A DNA stretch of 55,100 bases from a bacterium. Its GTDB lineage: Bacteria; Chloroflexota; Anaerolineae; Caldilineales; Caldilineaceae. Numbering within the stretch: position 1 is the stretch's first letter; the number at the start of each line of letters is the position of its first letter. The DNA lies in NCBI GenBank assembly GCA_016124945.1, contig WGMT01000098.1:1-55100 (forward strand). The letters are read 5' to 3'. This document shows, one piece after another, positions 8,001-15,907 of the stretch. The notes below the pieces were generated by a model. The model did not search any database and was not told the DNA's origin. It saw only the letters and a program-made list of their open reading frames with translations. The translations under genes were made by a program, and so were the position numbers.

Positions 8001-8171
8001 CTAGAAAAATTTAGTCTTCCCTGCACCGTCAGTGCCGGAACCCAATGCGGTGGTTGTATCCAAGCTGATATTCAAGCGTTCGAGGATCGGTCGACGCCAG
8101 GGTCGTAATGCTTGATCATCACTTTCTTCGTGCGATACGGTGGGGGTGGGGTTTTCCGGTTGATTTTCCAT
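8001..8171 (-). CDS. lasso-peptide-like RiPP precursor
   Basis: A 56-residue peptide. The ATG at 8171 has AGGAG 8 nt upstream; the frame stays open further upstream without another good site. The acidic leader carries W25-R-R-P28-I-L30, matching the YxxPxL motif bound by lasso B1 proteins with Trp in place of Tyr. Threonine occupies position -2 relative to either plausible cleavage site. The likely core is ALGSGTDGAGKTKFF (residues 42-56), giving an Ala1-Asp7 macrolactam. Starting at Thr41 would instead give a Thr1-Asp8 ring. Only one Asp and no Glu are in the core. It lies between the cyclase and kinase genes. Confidence 0.8.
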   Translation of the reverse strand: MENQPENPTPTVSHEESDDQALRPWRRPILERLNISLDTTTALGSGTDGAGKTKFF

Positions 8172-8258
8172 CAAGCAGGCTCCTGTCTGTGAAATAGATA
8201 ATACGATATATCTAAGCATCTCCCCGAGTTGTTTCCCGGTGGGTCGCCTATCCAACAT

Positions 8259-10121
8259 TTAAGCACGGCTTTGATTCAAATAAAATCCGGCCAATAATCC
8301 ACGTAGCAGGATCGAGCCGGCGCGATGGGTCGTCATCGCTGACGGGGTTGTCTCTACATCCCGCCAGCTTTGACGCATCTTGGCCACATCCAAATAGAGA
8401 TTGGCAGGGGAATGATCAACAGACGCCAGTGCGCTTTCCATTTCGTCGCGCCCAGCGAGGAGACGTTCCGCCAGATCCGCCGACTGACGACCGCGCAGCG
8501 GATTGAGCCGTACTTCATCTGGCAGCAATCCGTCCATTGCAGCGCGCATGATCCAGCGATCTCCGCCATTGGGGCTGTCGAAGATTTCATCGGGTATGGA
8601 GAGGGTATAGGCCATCACACGCTTGTCTTGGGTGGGGTCGCGCACTTCCAGCCCGGCTAATGCGCCAAATCTGGCCCAAATCGCGCCAACCTGGCTGGCG
8701 CCCGGCAGAATGATGGCTTGGCGGCAATCTCGGGGGCAGCGCCAACTCTCTTGCAGGTTGATGTCCTGCCCAATAGCCGCATTGCGCAGTTGTGCCAGGT
8801 GGATCCGCTGGGCAAAATCGGCATGGATGGCTGTACCGCGCCAATCTTGCCCCGAGCGACGCGCGGCAAGGATGGGGCGCAAAAGCCAATGGGGGAGCAT
8901 GCGACGGACACCTTCTTTCCAGCCCCCATAGCGGATAGCCGCCGCCGGTGATCGCAATGCGGGCGCACCCGTCCAACTGACGGTGGCATTGCCGCCTTGG
9001 CCGGTGAGCAGTGTACCCAGCCCCATTTCGCGGGCGCGACTCAGTAGATCGACCATCCAAAAGTAGTTACTGGCGGCGTGGCTCGGTTCCGGCACGACGG
9101 CCAGGGCGCGTTGAATGCCCTGTACGGGCGTAACCTGGGCGCTGTTGAAAAGATGGTGATCCACATTCGGGTGGTGCGCCGCAGTCGCCGTGGCAAAGTG
9201 AGTTTCGTCGCCGAACCGTGTCGGCCCCACTGTGGCGGATGTATCATAAACCGGCACCGCCGTGAAAGCGGTAAGCCGTTTGCCCTCCCTCGCCAGTTCT
9301 TTGGCCGCCAACGCCGTGACCGATCCTGAATCCAGCCCACCGCTCAACGTCGTCCCCACAGGACGGTGGCTGCGCAAGCGACAGCGCACTGCTTCGTCGT
9401 AGATCTCGAGGAAACCCTGCACATACTCGTCTCGTTTTGGCAGACGCACCACCGGCGTCTCTTCGAGCCGCCAGTAACGCCAGATGCGTATACCCTGCGC
9501 CGTCACCGTCATGGCGTGGGCGGGGGGCAGGCGCTGAATGTCCAGATCAATGGTCTGCGCGCCGTGATAGGCGAACCAGGAGACAAGTACCTGCGCCAGA
9601 TAAAGCTCGTTGAGTCGGCGCGGTGCACCGGCGGCGTAGAGCGCAACAGGATCAGACGCAAAGGCGAACTCCTTGCCCTGTTGCCAGTAGACGAGGTTGG
9701 TGTTGCCATGATGATCCCGCGCCAGGAACAACTTCTGTTCGTCCGGCAGCCAAATGGCAAAAGACCAATCGCCCAGCAGATGATCGGGGCACGCTTCGCC
9801 CCACTTCAAATAGGCGCGCAAGATAAGATCGCTGTCGGGCGTGGTGGCTTGCTCTGCCTGGGGAATTGCAAAGATCGTGCAGAGTTCGGCGCGGTTGTCG
9901 AGGCGGGCTTCGGCAGTGAGGGTGAGTCGTGGCCTATCGATTGCCTGCGGGAGCCGTTCGTAGAGCGATTCGGGGGTGTTGAACAAGAGACGCTGCCCCA
10001 GGCCACATTGGTCATCGTACCAGAGCGCATGGTGATCAGATCCCCAATGGGCGATGGCTGTATCCATTGCGGCAAGGACAGGCTTGGGCTTCTGATTCAC
10101 ACAGCCAAAAATACCGCTCAT
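8259..10121 (-). CDS. asparagine-synthetase-like lasso cyclase
   Basis: A 620-residue protein of the asparagine synthetase B fold. The N-terminal Ntn domain begins MSGIFG: the catalytic Cys2 of glutamine-using enzymes is Ser, as expected when the glutaminase is not needed. The synthetase domain has the ATP-pyrophosphatase loop SGGLDS at 260-265. Lasso cyclases of this type adenylate an Asp/Glu side chain and close the ring on the new N-terminus. The ATG at 10121 is preferred because the fold starts exactly there; AAGGA lies ~11 nt upstream, rather far. It is the first gene of the RiPP operon. Confidence 0.88.
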   Translation of the reverse strand: MSGIFGCVNQKPKPVLAAMDTAIAHWGSDHHALWYDDQCGLGQRLLFNTPESLYERLPQAIDRPRLTLTAEARLDNRAELCTIFAIPQAEQATTPDSDLILRAYLKWGEACPDHLLGDWSFAIWLPDEQKLFLARDHHGNTNLVYWQQGKEFAFASDPVALYAAGAPRRLNELYLAQVLVSWFAYHGAQTIDLDIQRLPPAHAMTVTAQGIRIWRYWRLEETPVVRLPKRDEYVQGFLEIYDEAVRCRLRSHRPVGTTLSGGLDSGSVTALAAKELAREGKRLTAFTAVPVYDTSATVGPTRFGDETHFATATAAHHPNVDHHLFNSAQVTPVQGIQRALAVVPEPSHAASNYFWMVDLLSRAREMGLGTLLTGQGGNATVSWTGAPALRSPAAAIRYGGWKEGVRRMLPHWLLRPILAARRSGQDWRGTAIHADFAQRIHLAQLRNAAIGQDINLQESWRCPRDCRQAIILPGASQVGAIWARFGALAGLEVRDPTQDKRVMAYTLSIPDEIFDSPNGGDRWIMRAAMDGLLPDEVRLNPLRGRQSADLAERLLAGRDEMESALASVDHSPANLYLDVAKMRQSWRDVETTPSAMTTHRAGSILLRGLLAGFYLNQSRA

Positions 10122-10369
10122 CTTAGATTGTATCCTTGCGTGTCCCTGCGTCGCTGAATCGCTGAGGTCTTTGTTTTCCAATAGATGATTGGTCTGCCTT
10201 GCGCGTCACGCCGCGCCACCTGGCGACAAGCTCTTGGGATGATTAGTGCACCGATGACGCCTTCGGTTTTGTCTTGCGCGCACAAAGACGCGGGCAAACA
10301 GCAGAGAGAATCGTTGGAAAACATGGGAGGATGTATGTCGCGGCACAAGGTTATGTTCAGGCTGTGGAG

Positions 10370-10398
10370 AGTATAACGTAGGTGGGGGGGCGGTGCAA
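10370..10398 (-). promoter_or_regulatory. promoter of the RiPP operon
   Basis: On the minus strand: TTGCAC (10398-10393), a 17-nt spacer and TATACT (10375-10370). This implies a leader of roughly 240 nt before the cyclase start. The stretch 10122-10447 holds this leader and promoter and no supported gene. Confidence 0.6.
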
Positions 10399-10447
10399 GC
10401 AATGAAAGCAATAGGGGTGTATTTTACACTGTAGAGGATATCTACCT

Positions 10448-10681
10448 TCACCGACAGTATGGCTCAAACCGATAACCGGCGGCGCTCAACTCGCGTAAGA
10501 TGATCTCCGTCGCCGCCGCCGTCTGTGACCGATCCCCGCCGCCGTCGTGGAGGACGACGATTGCGCCGGGAAAGGCGCAAGCGATGACGTGATTGGCAAT
10601 GGCTCGCGCACCAGGACGTCGCCAATCGGTGGGGGCGATGCTCCGGAGCACAATCGGGTATCGGCCAAGCGCTGGCGTCAC
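10448..10681 (-). pseudogene. polysaccharide deacetylase remnant (C-terminal part)
   Basis: About 75 residues match the end of the NodB/polysaccharide-deacetylase fold: DWRRPGARAIANHVI, then the strand GAIVVLHDGGGDRSQTAAATEIILRELSAAGYRFEPY. The N-terminal half, with the catalytic Asp and zinc histidines, is missing upstream, and no matching fragment was seen in the other frames nearby. It is read as a decayed, truncated gene. It has no clear link to the RiPP operon, which starts downstream of it on the same strand. Confidence 0.7.
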
Positions 10682-10779
10682 GTTCTAACACCGAGTTGCT
10701 CTAGACGCGCCAGTTTGGCGCCGGCTATGAAGTCCGCGCCCATGCAGCGGATCTACACACCGGTAACAAGGTGGAAAAT

Positions 10780-10826
10780 GAAAACGGCCCTGCGCAAACT
10801 CTTGGCAGAGTTGCAGGACCGTTTCT
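10780..10826 (-). terminator. probable terminator of the tRNA-Gly transcript
   Basis: A long imperfect hairpin with arms GAAAACGGCCCTGC / GCAGGACCGTTTCTC and an inner stem AACTCT/AGAGTT. On the minus strand it lies ~70 nt after the tRNA and ends in a moderately T-rich stretch. Confidence 0.5.
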
Positions 10827-10893
10827 CAAATGCACTTTAACAGCCAAATAGGAGTTAACCACTAAGGCTCTTGCCGCGCTTTCGTGCGGCTAG

Positions 10894-10965
10894 AGCGGGC
10901 GGCGAGATTCGAACTCGCGACATTTAGCTTGGGAAGCTAACGTTCTACCACTGAACTACGCCCGC
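10894..10965 (-). tRNA. tRNA-Gly (anticodon CCC)
   Basis: The reverse complement folds as a 72-nt cloverleaf. Acceptor stem GCGGGCG/CGCCCGC, D stem GTTC/GAAC, anticodon stem TTAGC/GCTAA with loop TTCCCAA (anticodon CCC), T stem GCGAG/CTCGC with loop TTCGAAT, discriminator T. CCA is not encoded. Confidence 0.95.
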
Positions 10966-11046
10966 AGCTTAGAAGTAAGTATAGCCGATTTAGCTTGAAT
11001 GTCAATTTCCCCCAAAAGTAGGTAGGAATTTTTACTGCGAGCAAAA

Positions 11047-11140
11047 TAGAACGCGGTGGAAGCGGATCTGGCAGATGCAAGCGACTATAAACGCAGAAAA
11101 TCGGCCCCTGTCTGCTGAATCCGCTCAGCGCGCGTTCTAG
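11047..11140. repeat. imperfect palindromic intergenic repeat
   Basis: The left arm (11047-11075, TAGAACGCG..AGCGGAT..GCAGA) is an imperfect reverse complement of 11111-11140. A related left-arm sequence occurs at about 13025-13060 (AAAACGCGGATTGAGCGGAT, then CAGGCAGAT). It belongs to a dispersed repeat family and lies after the cupin gene. Confidence 0.55.
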
Positions 11141-11160
11141 GCGGCTCACAGTGAGTTCGT

Positions 11161-11784
11161 CTACTCTGTCTCTTTCTCGTCCGCACAGGGGACGTTGAGC
11201 CAGCCCGAGCGGAAGGGCTGCACGCTGCCGTCCTCAGGATCGAAGCGGTGACGCCAGATGCAGCCGTTGTCGTTGCTGAGCAGGTGCAGCGATACCGATG
11301 TGACCGCCGAAGTGGTGCGCACTCTGTGAATGTCGTTTTCAGGGAGCAGTTCATAGAAGTCACCTGGCGTGAGCCGGTTGCGCCGGCTAAGCACGAGATC
11401 GGCGTGGTGATCGTCTACGCCGTTGTCGCTGCGTACGAAGACGTCTTCTTCTTGTTCGCCGCGATAGAGACCCACCAACCCCCACGCCAGGTGATCGTGG
11501 ACAGGCGTCTGCGCGCCCGGCGGCACCACCAGCGCCGAGAAGGCCAGGCTGCCGTCGTCGGCGCGGTAGAGCAGCCACATCCCGATGCCGCTGCCCATGC
11601 CGCTGTCTGCCGCTGGTTCCTGATACGCGGCGGGTAGCCAGTCGGGCGTGTTGAGCAACTCGGCAAAGTAAGGACGGATGGCAGCGATTGCTGCCTGTGG
11701 ATCCGCTTCACGGATCCGGATATCGTTCACCGCGCCGATAAAGACGCGCATGGTTTCGTTGTCGAGCACCCATTCGTCGCTCAT
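11161..11784 (-). CDS. cupin protein, cysteine-dioxygenase-like
   Basis: A 207-residue cupin-fold protein. The metal site is suggested by PVHDHLAWG (His-x-His) and a later His in NDIHRV, inside the pattern GAQTPVHDH ... LTPGDFYELLPENDIHRVRTTS. This resembles thiol dioxygenases of the cysteine or 3-mercaptopropionate dioxygenase group, which oxidise a thiol to a sulfinate using Fe(II) and O2. The start lies 2 nt past the stop of the DapA-family gene, with GGAG upstream, so the two form an operon. The substrate cannot be read from the sequence. Confidence 0.75.
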   Translation of the reverse strand: MSDEWVLDNETMRVFIGAVNDIRIREADPQAAIAAIRPYFAELLNTPDWLPAAYQEPAADSGMGSGIGMWLLYRADDGSLAFSALVVPPGAQTPVHDHLAWGLVGLYRGEQEEDVFVRSDNGVDDHHADLVLSRRNRLTPGDFYELLPENDIHRVRTTSAVTSVSLHLLSNDNGCIWRHRFDPEDGSVQPFRSGWLNVPCADEKETE

Positions 11785-11786
11785 GG

Positions 11787-12743
11787 TTAGTGAAACTCCA
11801 TCAGCCCCTTAATCGCTTCTTCGACTTCGCTTGAAATGTCTTCGGGGACACGAGGGTTGAAGGGCGCGCCTTCGCCGCCTTCAATGTCTTCGAAGCCGCT
11901 GAGGATCATGGCTTCGACCACCGCCGAGTAATTGTAAATGCGCCCGTTGCGGAAGCGAATCGACTCCAGCGCGTCGACTTTGGCCTGTAACTGGGCCGAC
12001 TTGCGGTAATCGCCGCGGCGTTGGGCATTGTTGATCTCATCCGAAATGCGCGCCGCCAACACAGCGATCCCGGATGTATGTCCTTTAGCGCCCAACTCGG
12101 CGGCGCGGGTGCTGCGATCACCGACACCCCAGATAATCAACCCGTTTTCGCCAATTTCACGTACCAGTGGATGGACGTCCTCTTCGCTGGTGCCCACTTT
12201 GACGCCGATAAAGGCGTCACAATCGGCGAAGAGCTTGGCCACAGCGTCTAAATCGCGCGATTGCTTAAAGTAATAGATGAAACGAGCCCCGTGCACGTCG
12301 GCCATTTCGTTGCCGAATTCGCGGAAGGTCTGGTACAGCCCTTCTGGATCGTAAATACCACCCAATGGCATGATCAAATAGGCGTCAGGTGGACGTTGCA
12401 ACGAGGATAGTTCCGCGATTAACTTGCGTGCATCGGCCAGAGGATTGGGCACAATGCCTGCCATATAGACACCTTCTGTGCCCATCGTCTTTGTGGTTAC
12501 ATCCACCAATTGTATCTGCTCGTCCAGTGTCATGTGGTGGAGTGGGCTGGTGCCGGCAATCGAGATGACACGGGCACGGCCTTCGTCGAGGAAATTGTTG
12601 TCCATCAGGTAGCGGATGTTTTTGCGGTGACCGTCGTAGTCGATCTCTCCGTTGCGATAGGGCACGATGGGAATCGTCGTAACGCCCTCAAGCGCCGCCA
12701 GCAACGCATCCGTCTCCATGCGGACATGCGGTGCAATTGTCAT
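11787..12743 (-). CDS. DapA/NAL-family aldolase or lyase
   Basis: A 318-residue (beta/alpha)8 barrel of the dihydrodipicolinate synthase/N-acetylneuraminate lyase family. The Schiff-base lysine is K182 in AFIGVKVGTSEED and the barrel tyrosine is in RFIYYFK (157-158). SIAGTSPLHH replaces the usual GTTGE-type loop, so it is probably not a true DapA. Family members often cleave 2-keto-3-deoxy sugar acids. A GGAGG site precedes the ATG. It heads a two-gene operon with the cupin gene. Confidence 0.82.
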   Translation of the reverse strand: MTIAPHVRMETDALLAALEGVTTIPIVPYRNGEIDYDGHRKNIRYLMDNNFLDEGRARVISIAGTSPLHHMTLDEQIQLVDVTTKTMGTEGVYMAGIVPNPLADARKLIAELSSLQRPPDAYLIMPLGGIYDPEGLYQTFREFGNEMADVHGARFIYYFKQSRDLDAVAKLFADCDAFIGVKVGTSEEDVHPLVREIGENGLIIWGVGDRSTRAAELGAKGHTSGIAVLAARISDEINNAQRRGDYRKSAQLQAKVDALESIRFRNGRIYNYSAVVEAMILSGFEDIEGGEGAPFNPRVPEDISSEVEEAIKGLMEFH

Positions 12744-12927
12744 GAGTTCTGCCTCCGTCTGTTGGTGTAAGTACCGGCAAGTGGGGTGCGCCCGCCGTCA
12801 GTGGATGCAGATCCCTGGCATGCGTCGGCGCGGCCCCCATTCTACACCATCTGTTGGGATCCGGCTATCTCTACTTAAGCTATCCCAGGAATTCCAAATT
12901 CAGTACTTCGCGATTCTCTGCGAAATT

Positions 12928-12994
12928 GTGGAGAGAGGCATCCTCAGAAGCAGCTTGTTCAGGTCTACCCGGCATCTGAGGATGCCTACTCCAC
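12928..12994. repeat. MITE-like inverted repeat
   Basis: Arms 12928-12948 (starts GTGGAGAGAGGCATCC) and 12975-12994 (ends GATGCCTACTCCAC) are reverse complements except for one indel/mismatch, enclosing 26 nt. AT-rich, AAATTGTG-like sequence lies on both sides. The stretch 12744-13175 otherwise shows only the repeat fragment near 13025. Confidence 0.7.
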
Positions 12995-13175
12995 ATCAAA
13001 ATTGTGAATTACGAAATTAGGGCAGAATAAAACGCGGATTGAGCGGATCAGGCAGATCTAAGCAGATTGCTGCGTCGTTTATTTCCACAGGCGTAATGCG
13101 GCTGATTTGGCAAACTTCGCACATAATGGGTACGAATTGGTCTTGTTGAGGGGAAGTACCAGTGAGGAGGAGAGA

Positions 13176-13883
13176 GTGAAAATCGAAATTGTTTCGCACC
13201 GTGGCGCCAATGGCCTTGCGCCTGAGAACACCCTGGCAGCGGCTCAGGCGTCGCTCGACCTCGGGGTGGACTACATCGAAGTGGATGTGTGGACTTCTCG
13301 CGACCATGTCTTCTACATCATGCATGATCATACGGTGGATCGAACGACCAACGGCACAGGGCATTTGCTCAGCCTGGACTCGGCCGTCATCGAACAATTG
13401 GACGCGGGGAGTTGGTTCGATCTTCGCTTTGCTGGGGAACGGGTGCCGCGCCTGGATGCGTTTTTGGATTGGGCGCGAGGACGCACCAAGGTCTTCTTCG
13501 ATGTGAAGTTTGCCCATCCACACCACTTGATCGAATTGATCCGCGCCAAAGAGATGACCGAAGATTGTTTTCTCTGGTCGGGCAGCAAAGGATGGATGTG
13601 GCTCTGTCACCAGATGGCGCCGGAACTGGCGTTGAAGGTCAATGTACAGACGCCGGCCGATGTGGAAAAGGCCCACGAAGAATTCGGCGCACGCATCGTC
13701 GAAGTCAGCCCCAAAAACTTGACCGATGCGCTAATCGAAAACTGCCGCCGTCGCAACATCCGAATCATGGCCTACCCCGAACAGAACACCGAAGCCGTCT
13801 TCCGCGACCTGCTGACGCGTGACATCGACATGATCAACCTGGATCAGCCGGATCTGTTTTTGCGGGTGATGGACGGAGGATGA
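13176..13883 (+). CDS. glycerophosphodiester phosphodiesterase
   Basis: A 235-residue GDPD-family TIM barrel. Landmarks are SHRGANGLAPENT (catalytic His and the Glu of PENT), YIEVDVWTSRDHVFYIMHDHTVDRTT (metal ligands and second His), FFDVK and a late INLDQPD. It hydrolyses glycerophosphodiesters to sn-glycerol-3-phosphate and an alcohol, and is likely cytosolic as no signal peptide is present. The GTG at 13176 is chosen because GAGGAGGAGA lies just upstream. It is transcribed toward the Rieske gene, with a 20-bp palindrome between. Confidence 0.9.
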   Translation: MKIEIVSHRGANGLAPENTLAAAQASLDLGVDYIEVDVWTSRDHVFYIMHDHTVDRTTNGTGHLLSLDSAVIEQLDAGSWFDLRFAGERVPRLDAFLDWARGRTKVFFDVKFAHPHHLIELIRAKEMTEDCFLWSGSKGWMWLCHQMAPELALKVNVQTPADVEKAHEEFGARIVEVSPKNLTDALIENCRRRNIRIMAYPEQNTEAVFRDLLTRDIDMINLDQPDLFLRVMDGG

Positions 13884-13997
13884 CGACGGACGACGGACGA
13901 CTGACGGCACTGACGACTGGCGACGGCATAGTCTGCGTATTGGTATCCCCAAAGAAGGAATCACACGCTTAACGTTTGTCCGTCGTCCGTCGTCATC
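13879..13997. terminator. gacgacg-type palindrome between convergent genes
   Basis: Perfect 20-bp arms, GATGACGACGGACGACGGAC at 13879-13898 and its complement at 13978-13997, made of 7-nt units. The left arm includes the GDPD stop codon. It lies 3' of both GDPD and Rieske genes and could serve both as a terminator. It is related to the elements at 25428, 40232 and 41387. Confidence 0.7.
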
Positions 13998-13999
13998 TC

Positions 14000-14401
14000 T
14001 CACGCGTGCACCACAACCCAGCCGTCCTCTACCGTCACGGGGAAGGTCTCCACGCTCTCGTCTTCTGCCACCGGCTCGACGGTAACCGTGTACTTTTTGA
14101 CGCGCATTTTGTGAGGATTGAAGACTGACTGGCCGGTGGTGATATCAAATTCCCACCCATGCCAAGGACAACGCACGATCTCGCCGTCTTTGGCCCAGAT
14201 GTATTCGCCGGGTTGGCTGGGCAGCGTCGTACCGGTGACAATGCCTCGGCAGAGCGGCGCCCCTTCGTGTGGGCAGAGGTTGCGGATGGCGTAATATTCG
14301 CCGTGTACGTTGAAGACGCCGATAGAGCGTCCTTTCACATCGACAATGCGGCGTTCGCCCACCGGCAATTCACTTACTTTGCAAACAGTCTGTTTCGGCA
14401 T
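14000..14401 (-). CDS. Rieske [2Fe-2S] ferredoxin-like protein
   Basis: A 133-residue single-domain Rieske protein. The cluster ligands are in NLCPHEGAPLCRG (Cys, His) and VRCPWHGWEFDITTG (Cys, His), with typical spacing and an inserted loop between them. Such small ferredoxins pass electrons to ring-hydroxylating or other oxygenases. No oxygenase is adjacent, so the partner is unknown. The gene lies after a sulfatase on the same strand, separated by a 7-nt repeat block. Confidence 0.9.
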   Translation of the reverse strand: MPKQTVCKVSELPVGERRIVDVKGRSIGVFNVHGEYYAIRNLCPHEGAPLCRGIVTGTTLPSQPGEYIWAKDGEIVRCPWHGWEFDITTGQSVFNPHKMRVKKYTVTVEPVAEDESVETFPVTVEDGWVVVHA

Positions 14402-14432
14402 GATCTATACTTAATCTCCAATTTCATTGACG

Positions 14433-14467
14433 AATCCCCAATCACCAATCACTAATCACCAATCCCC
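14433..14467. repeat. heptamer tandem repeat (AATCACC type)
   Basis: Five consecutive 7-nt units: AATCCCC, AATCACC, AATCACT, AATCACC, AATCCCC. It fills most of the spacer between the sulfatase stop and the Rieske start. Confidence 0.85.
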
Positions 14468-14473
14468 GCTCCC

Positions 14474-15880
14474 TTAATACGGCCAGATCCGTGTCAACGG
14501 CCTCTCCATCTCTATCATTCGTTGTAGCAGGTAGTGACGCATCTCTGATTTGGCTGTGTTGAACTCAGCGCGGTCGGCGATGTCACGATAGTCGCCCCAC
14601 TCTGGATCAAGATCGTAGAGATGCTCGCGTCCATTGTTATGGACGACGTATCGAAAGCGCTCCGAGCGCAAGCTCTTCCACCCATGATGCTCGGTGAGGG
14701 CCACAGGCTTCACCGGGCGATCTGCGCCTTGAAGTAACGGCCACAGGGATCGTCCTTGTAGATGTGGCGGAATCTGAATCCCCGCACAGTCGAGTAGCGT
14801 GGGGATCACATCCACAGCCTCGACCAGATGCGAAACCGTATGCTGCGCGGGGACATGATCCGGCCAGCGTACAATCAGCGGCACGCGGCTACATTGATCA
14901 TGGGCTGGGTAGCCTTTGCCGTAGCGCAGATGCTCTCCCAGCCATTCCCCGTGATCAGACGTGAAAATCACAATCGTGTCGTCGGCCAGTCCACGTGCTT
15001 CGAGCACATCGAGGATGTGGCCTACGTATTGGTCCACTTCGCTGATCATGGCGTAATAGCCCTGGCGTGCCGCCTGCATCTGCTCTACTGGGAAGCGTTC
15101 TTCAGCGCCCTGGCTGATCAATTCCGGTGGGAAACCCGGCACAGCCAACTGCGCGGGATCATAGAGATCGAGAAAGCGTTGTGGTGTTACCCAGGGGGCA
15201 TGGGGCGAGTAAAAACCGGCCACACACAAAAAGGGACCATGCTGGCGGGTGCGTAAAAACTCTACGGTGCGATCTGCCACAAAAGCGCTATGTGTCACCT
15301 GCTCGTTGCCGGCGAACGGGATTGGCCCTTTGAAATCAGAGCGTCCGCCGGCATCAGGATGCTTGACCACGTCTTCGATGCCCATGGTCTCATACCATAC
15401 GGCAGTCGCCGGTGGCAGACCGACACTGAGTTGATCAAGCTGATCCGGCTGCTGTCGTCGTACCCAGGCGCGGTAGGCATCCTCGTAGACACCGGGCTCG
15501 TCGGAGATCTCCAGTTGATCGAACCCATAGTCGGGGTGCGTCGTGCGGTGATCGCGGTTCGCATGGGGCAAAAAGTGGAGTTTGCCCAAATTGGCCGACT
15601 CGTAACCGTAGGGGCATAGCAAGCGCGGCAACGTAACACTTTCCTCGGGCAGGGGCACACCCATGTGGGTGATGCGCAACGTCGACGGGTATTGACCGGT
15701 GAGAAAGCTGGCGCGGCTGGGCATGCAGACGGGGCTTTGCACAAAACAGCGCTCAAAGTTGACGCCTTCGGCCGCAAGTCGATCCAGGTTCGGTGTCTTT
15801 ACGTCGGGGTTGCCGTTGATACCGAGCGCATCCCAACGTAGTTGGTCGGTGTAAATGATGAGGATATTGGGGCGACGCAT
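14474..15880 (-). CDS. sulfatase (arylsulfatase family)
   Basis: A 468-residue type I sulfatase. The formylglycine motif is C52-M-P-S-R with ASFLTGQYPS after it, so maturation needs a formylglycine-generating enzyme. Metal ligands appear in IIYTDQLRWD and in FTSDHGEWLGEH. No signal peptide is visible, so it probably acts in the cytosol. It would release sulfate from an aryl, sugar or alcohol sulfate. It is one of three sulfatases in the window and lies near enolase-superfamily and Rieske genes, consistent with breakdown of sulfated glycans (inference). Confidence 0.92.
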   Translation of the reverse strand: MRRPNILIIYTDQLRWDALGINGNPDVKTPNLDRLAAEGVNFERCFVQSPVCMPSRASFLTGQYPSTLRITHMGVPLPEESVTLPRLLCPYGYESANLGKLHFLPHANRDHRTTHPDYGFDQLEISDEPGVYEDAYRAWVRRQQPDQLDQLSVGLPPATAVWYETMGIEDVVKHPDAGGRSDFKGPIPFAGNEQVTHSAFVADRTVEFLRTRQHGPFLCVAGFYSPHAPWVTPQRFLDLYDPAQLAVPGFPPELISQGAEERFPVEQMQAARQGYYAMISEVDQYVGHILDVLEARGLADDTIVIFTSDHGEWLGEHLRYGKGYPAHDQCSRVPLIVRWPDHVPAQHTVSHLVEAVDVIPTLLDCAGIQIPPHLQGRSLWPLLQGADRPVKPVALTEHHGWKSLRSERFRYVVHNNGREHLYDLDPEWGDYRDIADRAEFNTAKSEMRHYLLQRMIEMERPLTRIWPY

Positions 15881-15907
15881 TTCTCTGCCTTTTGGGTTGC
15901 AGGGTGC

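Noticed and set aside
9366..10157. A 263-codon open frame antisense to the cyclase gene
   Set aside because: The cyclase on the other strand has the intact SGGLDS loop and start; the antisense product has no recognisable motif.
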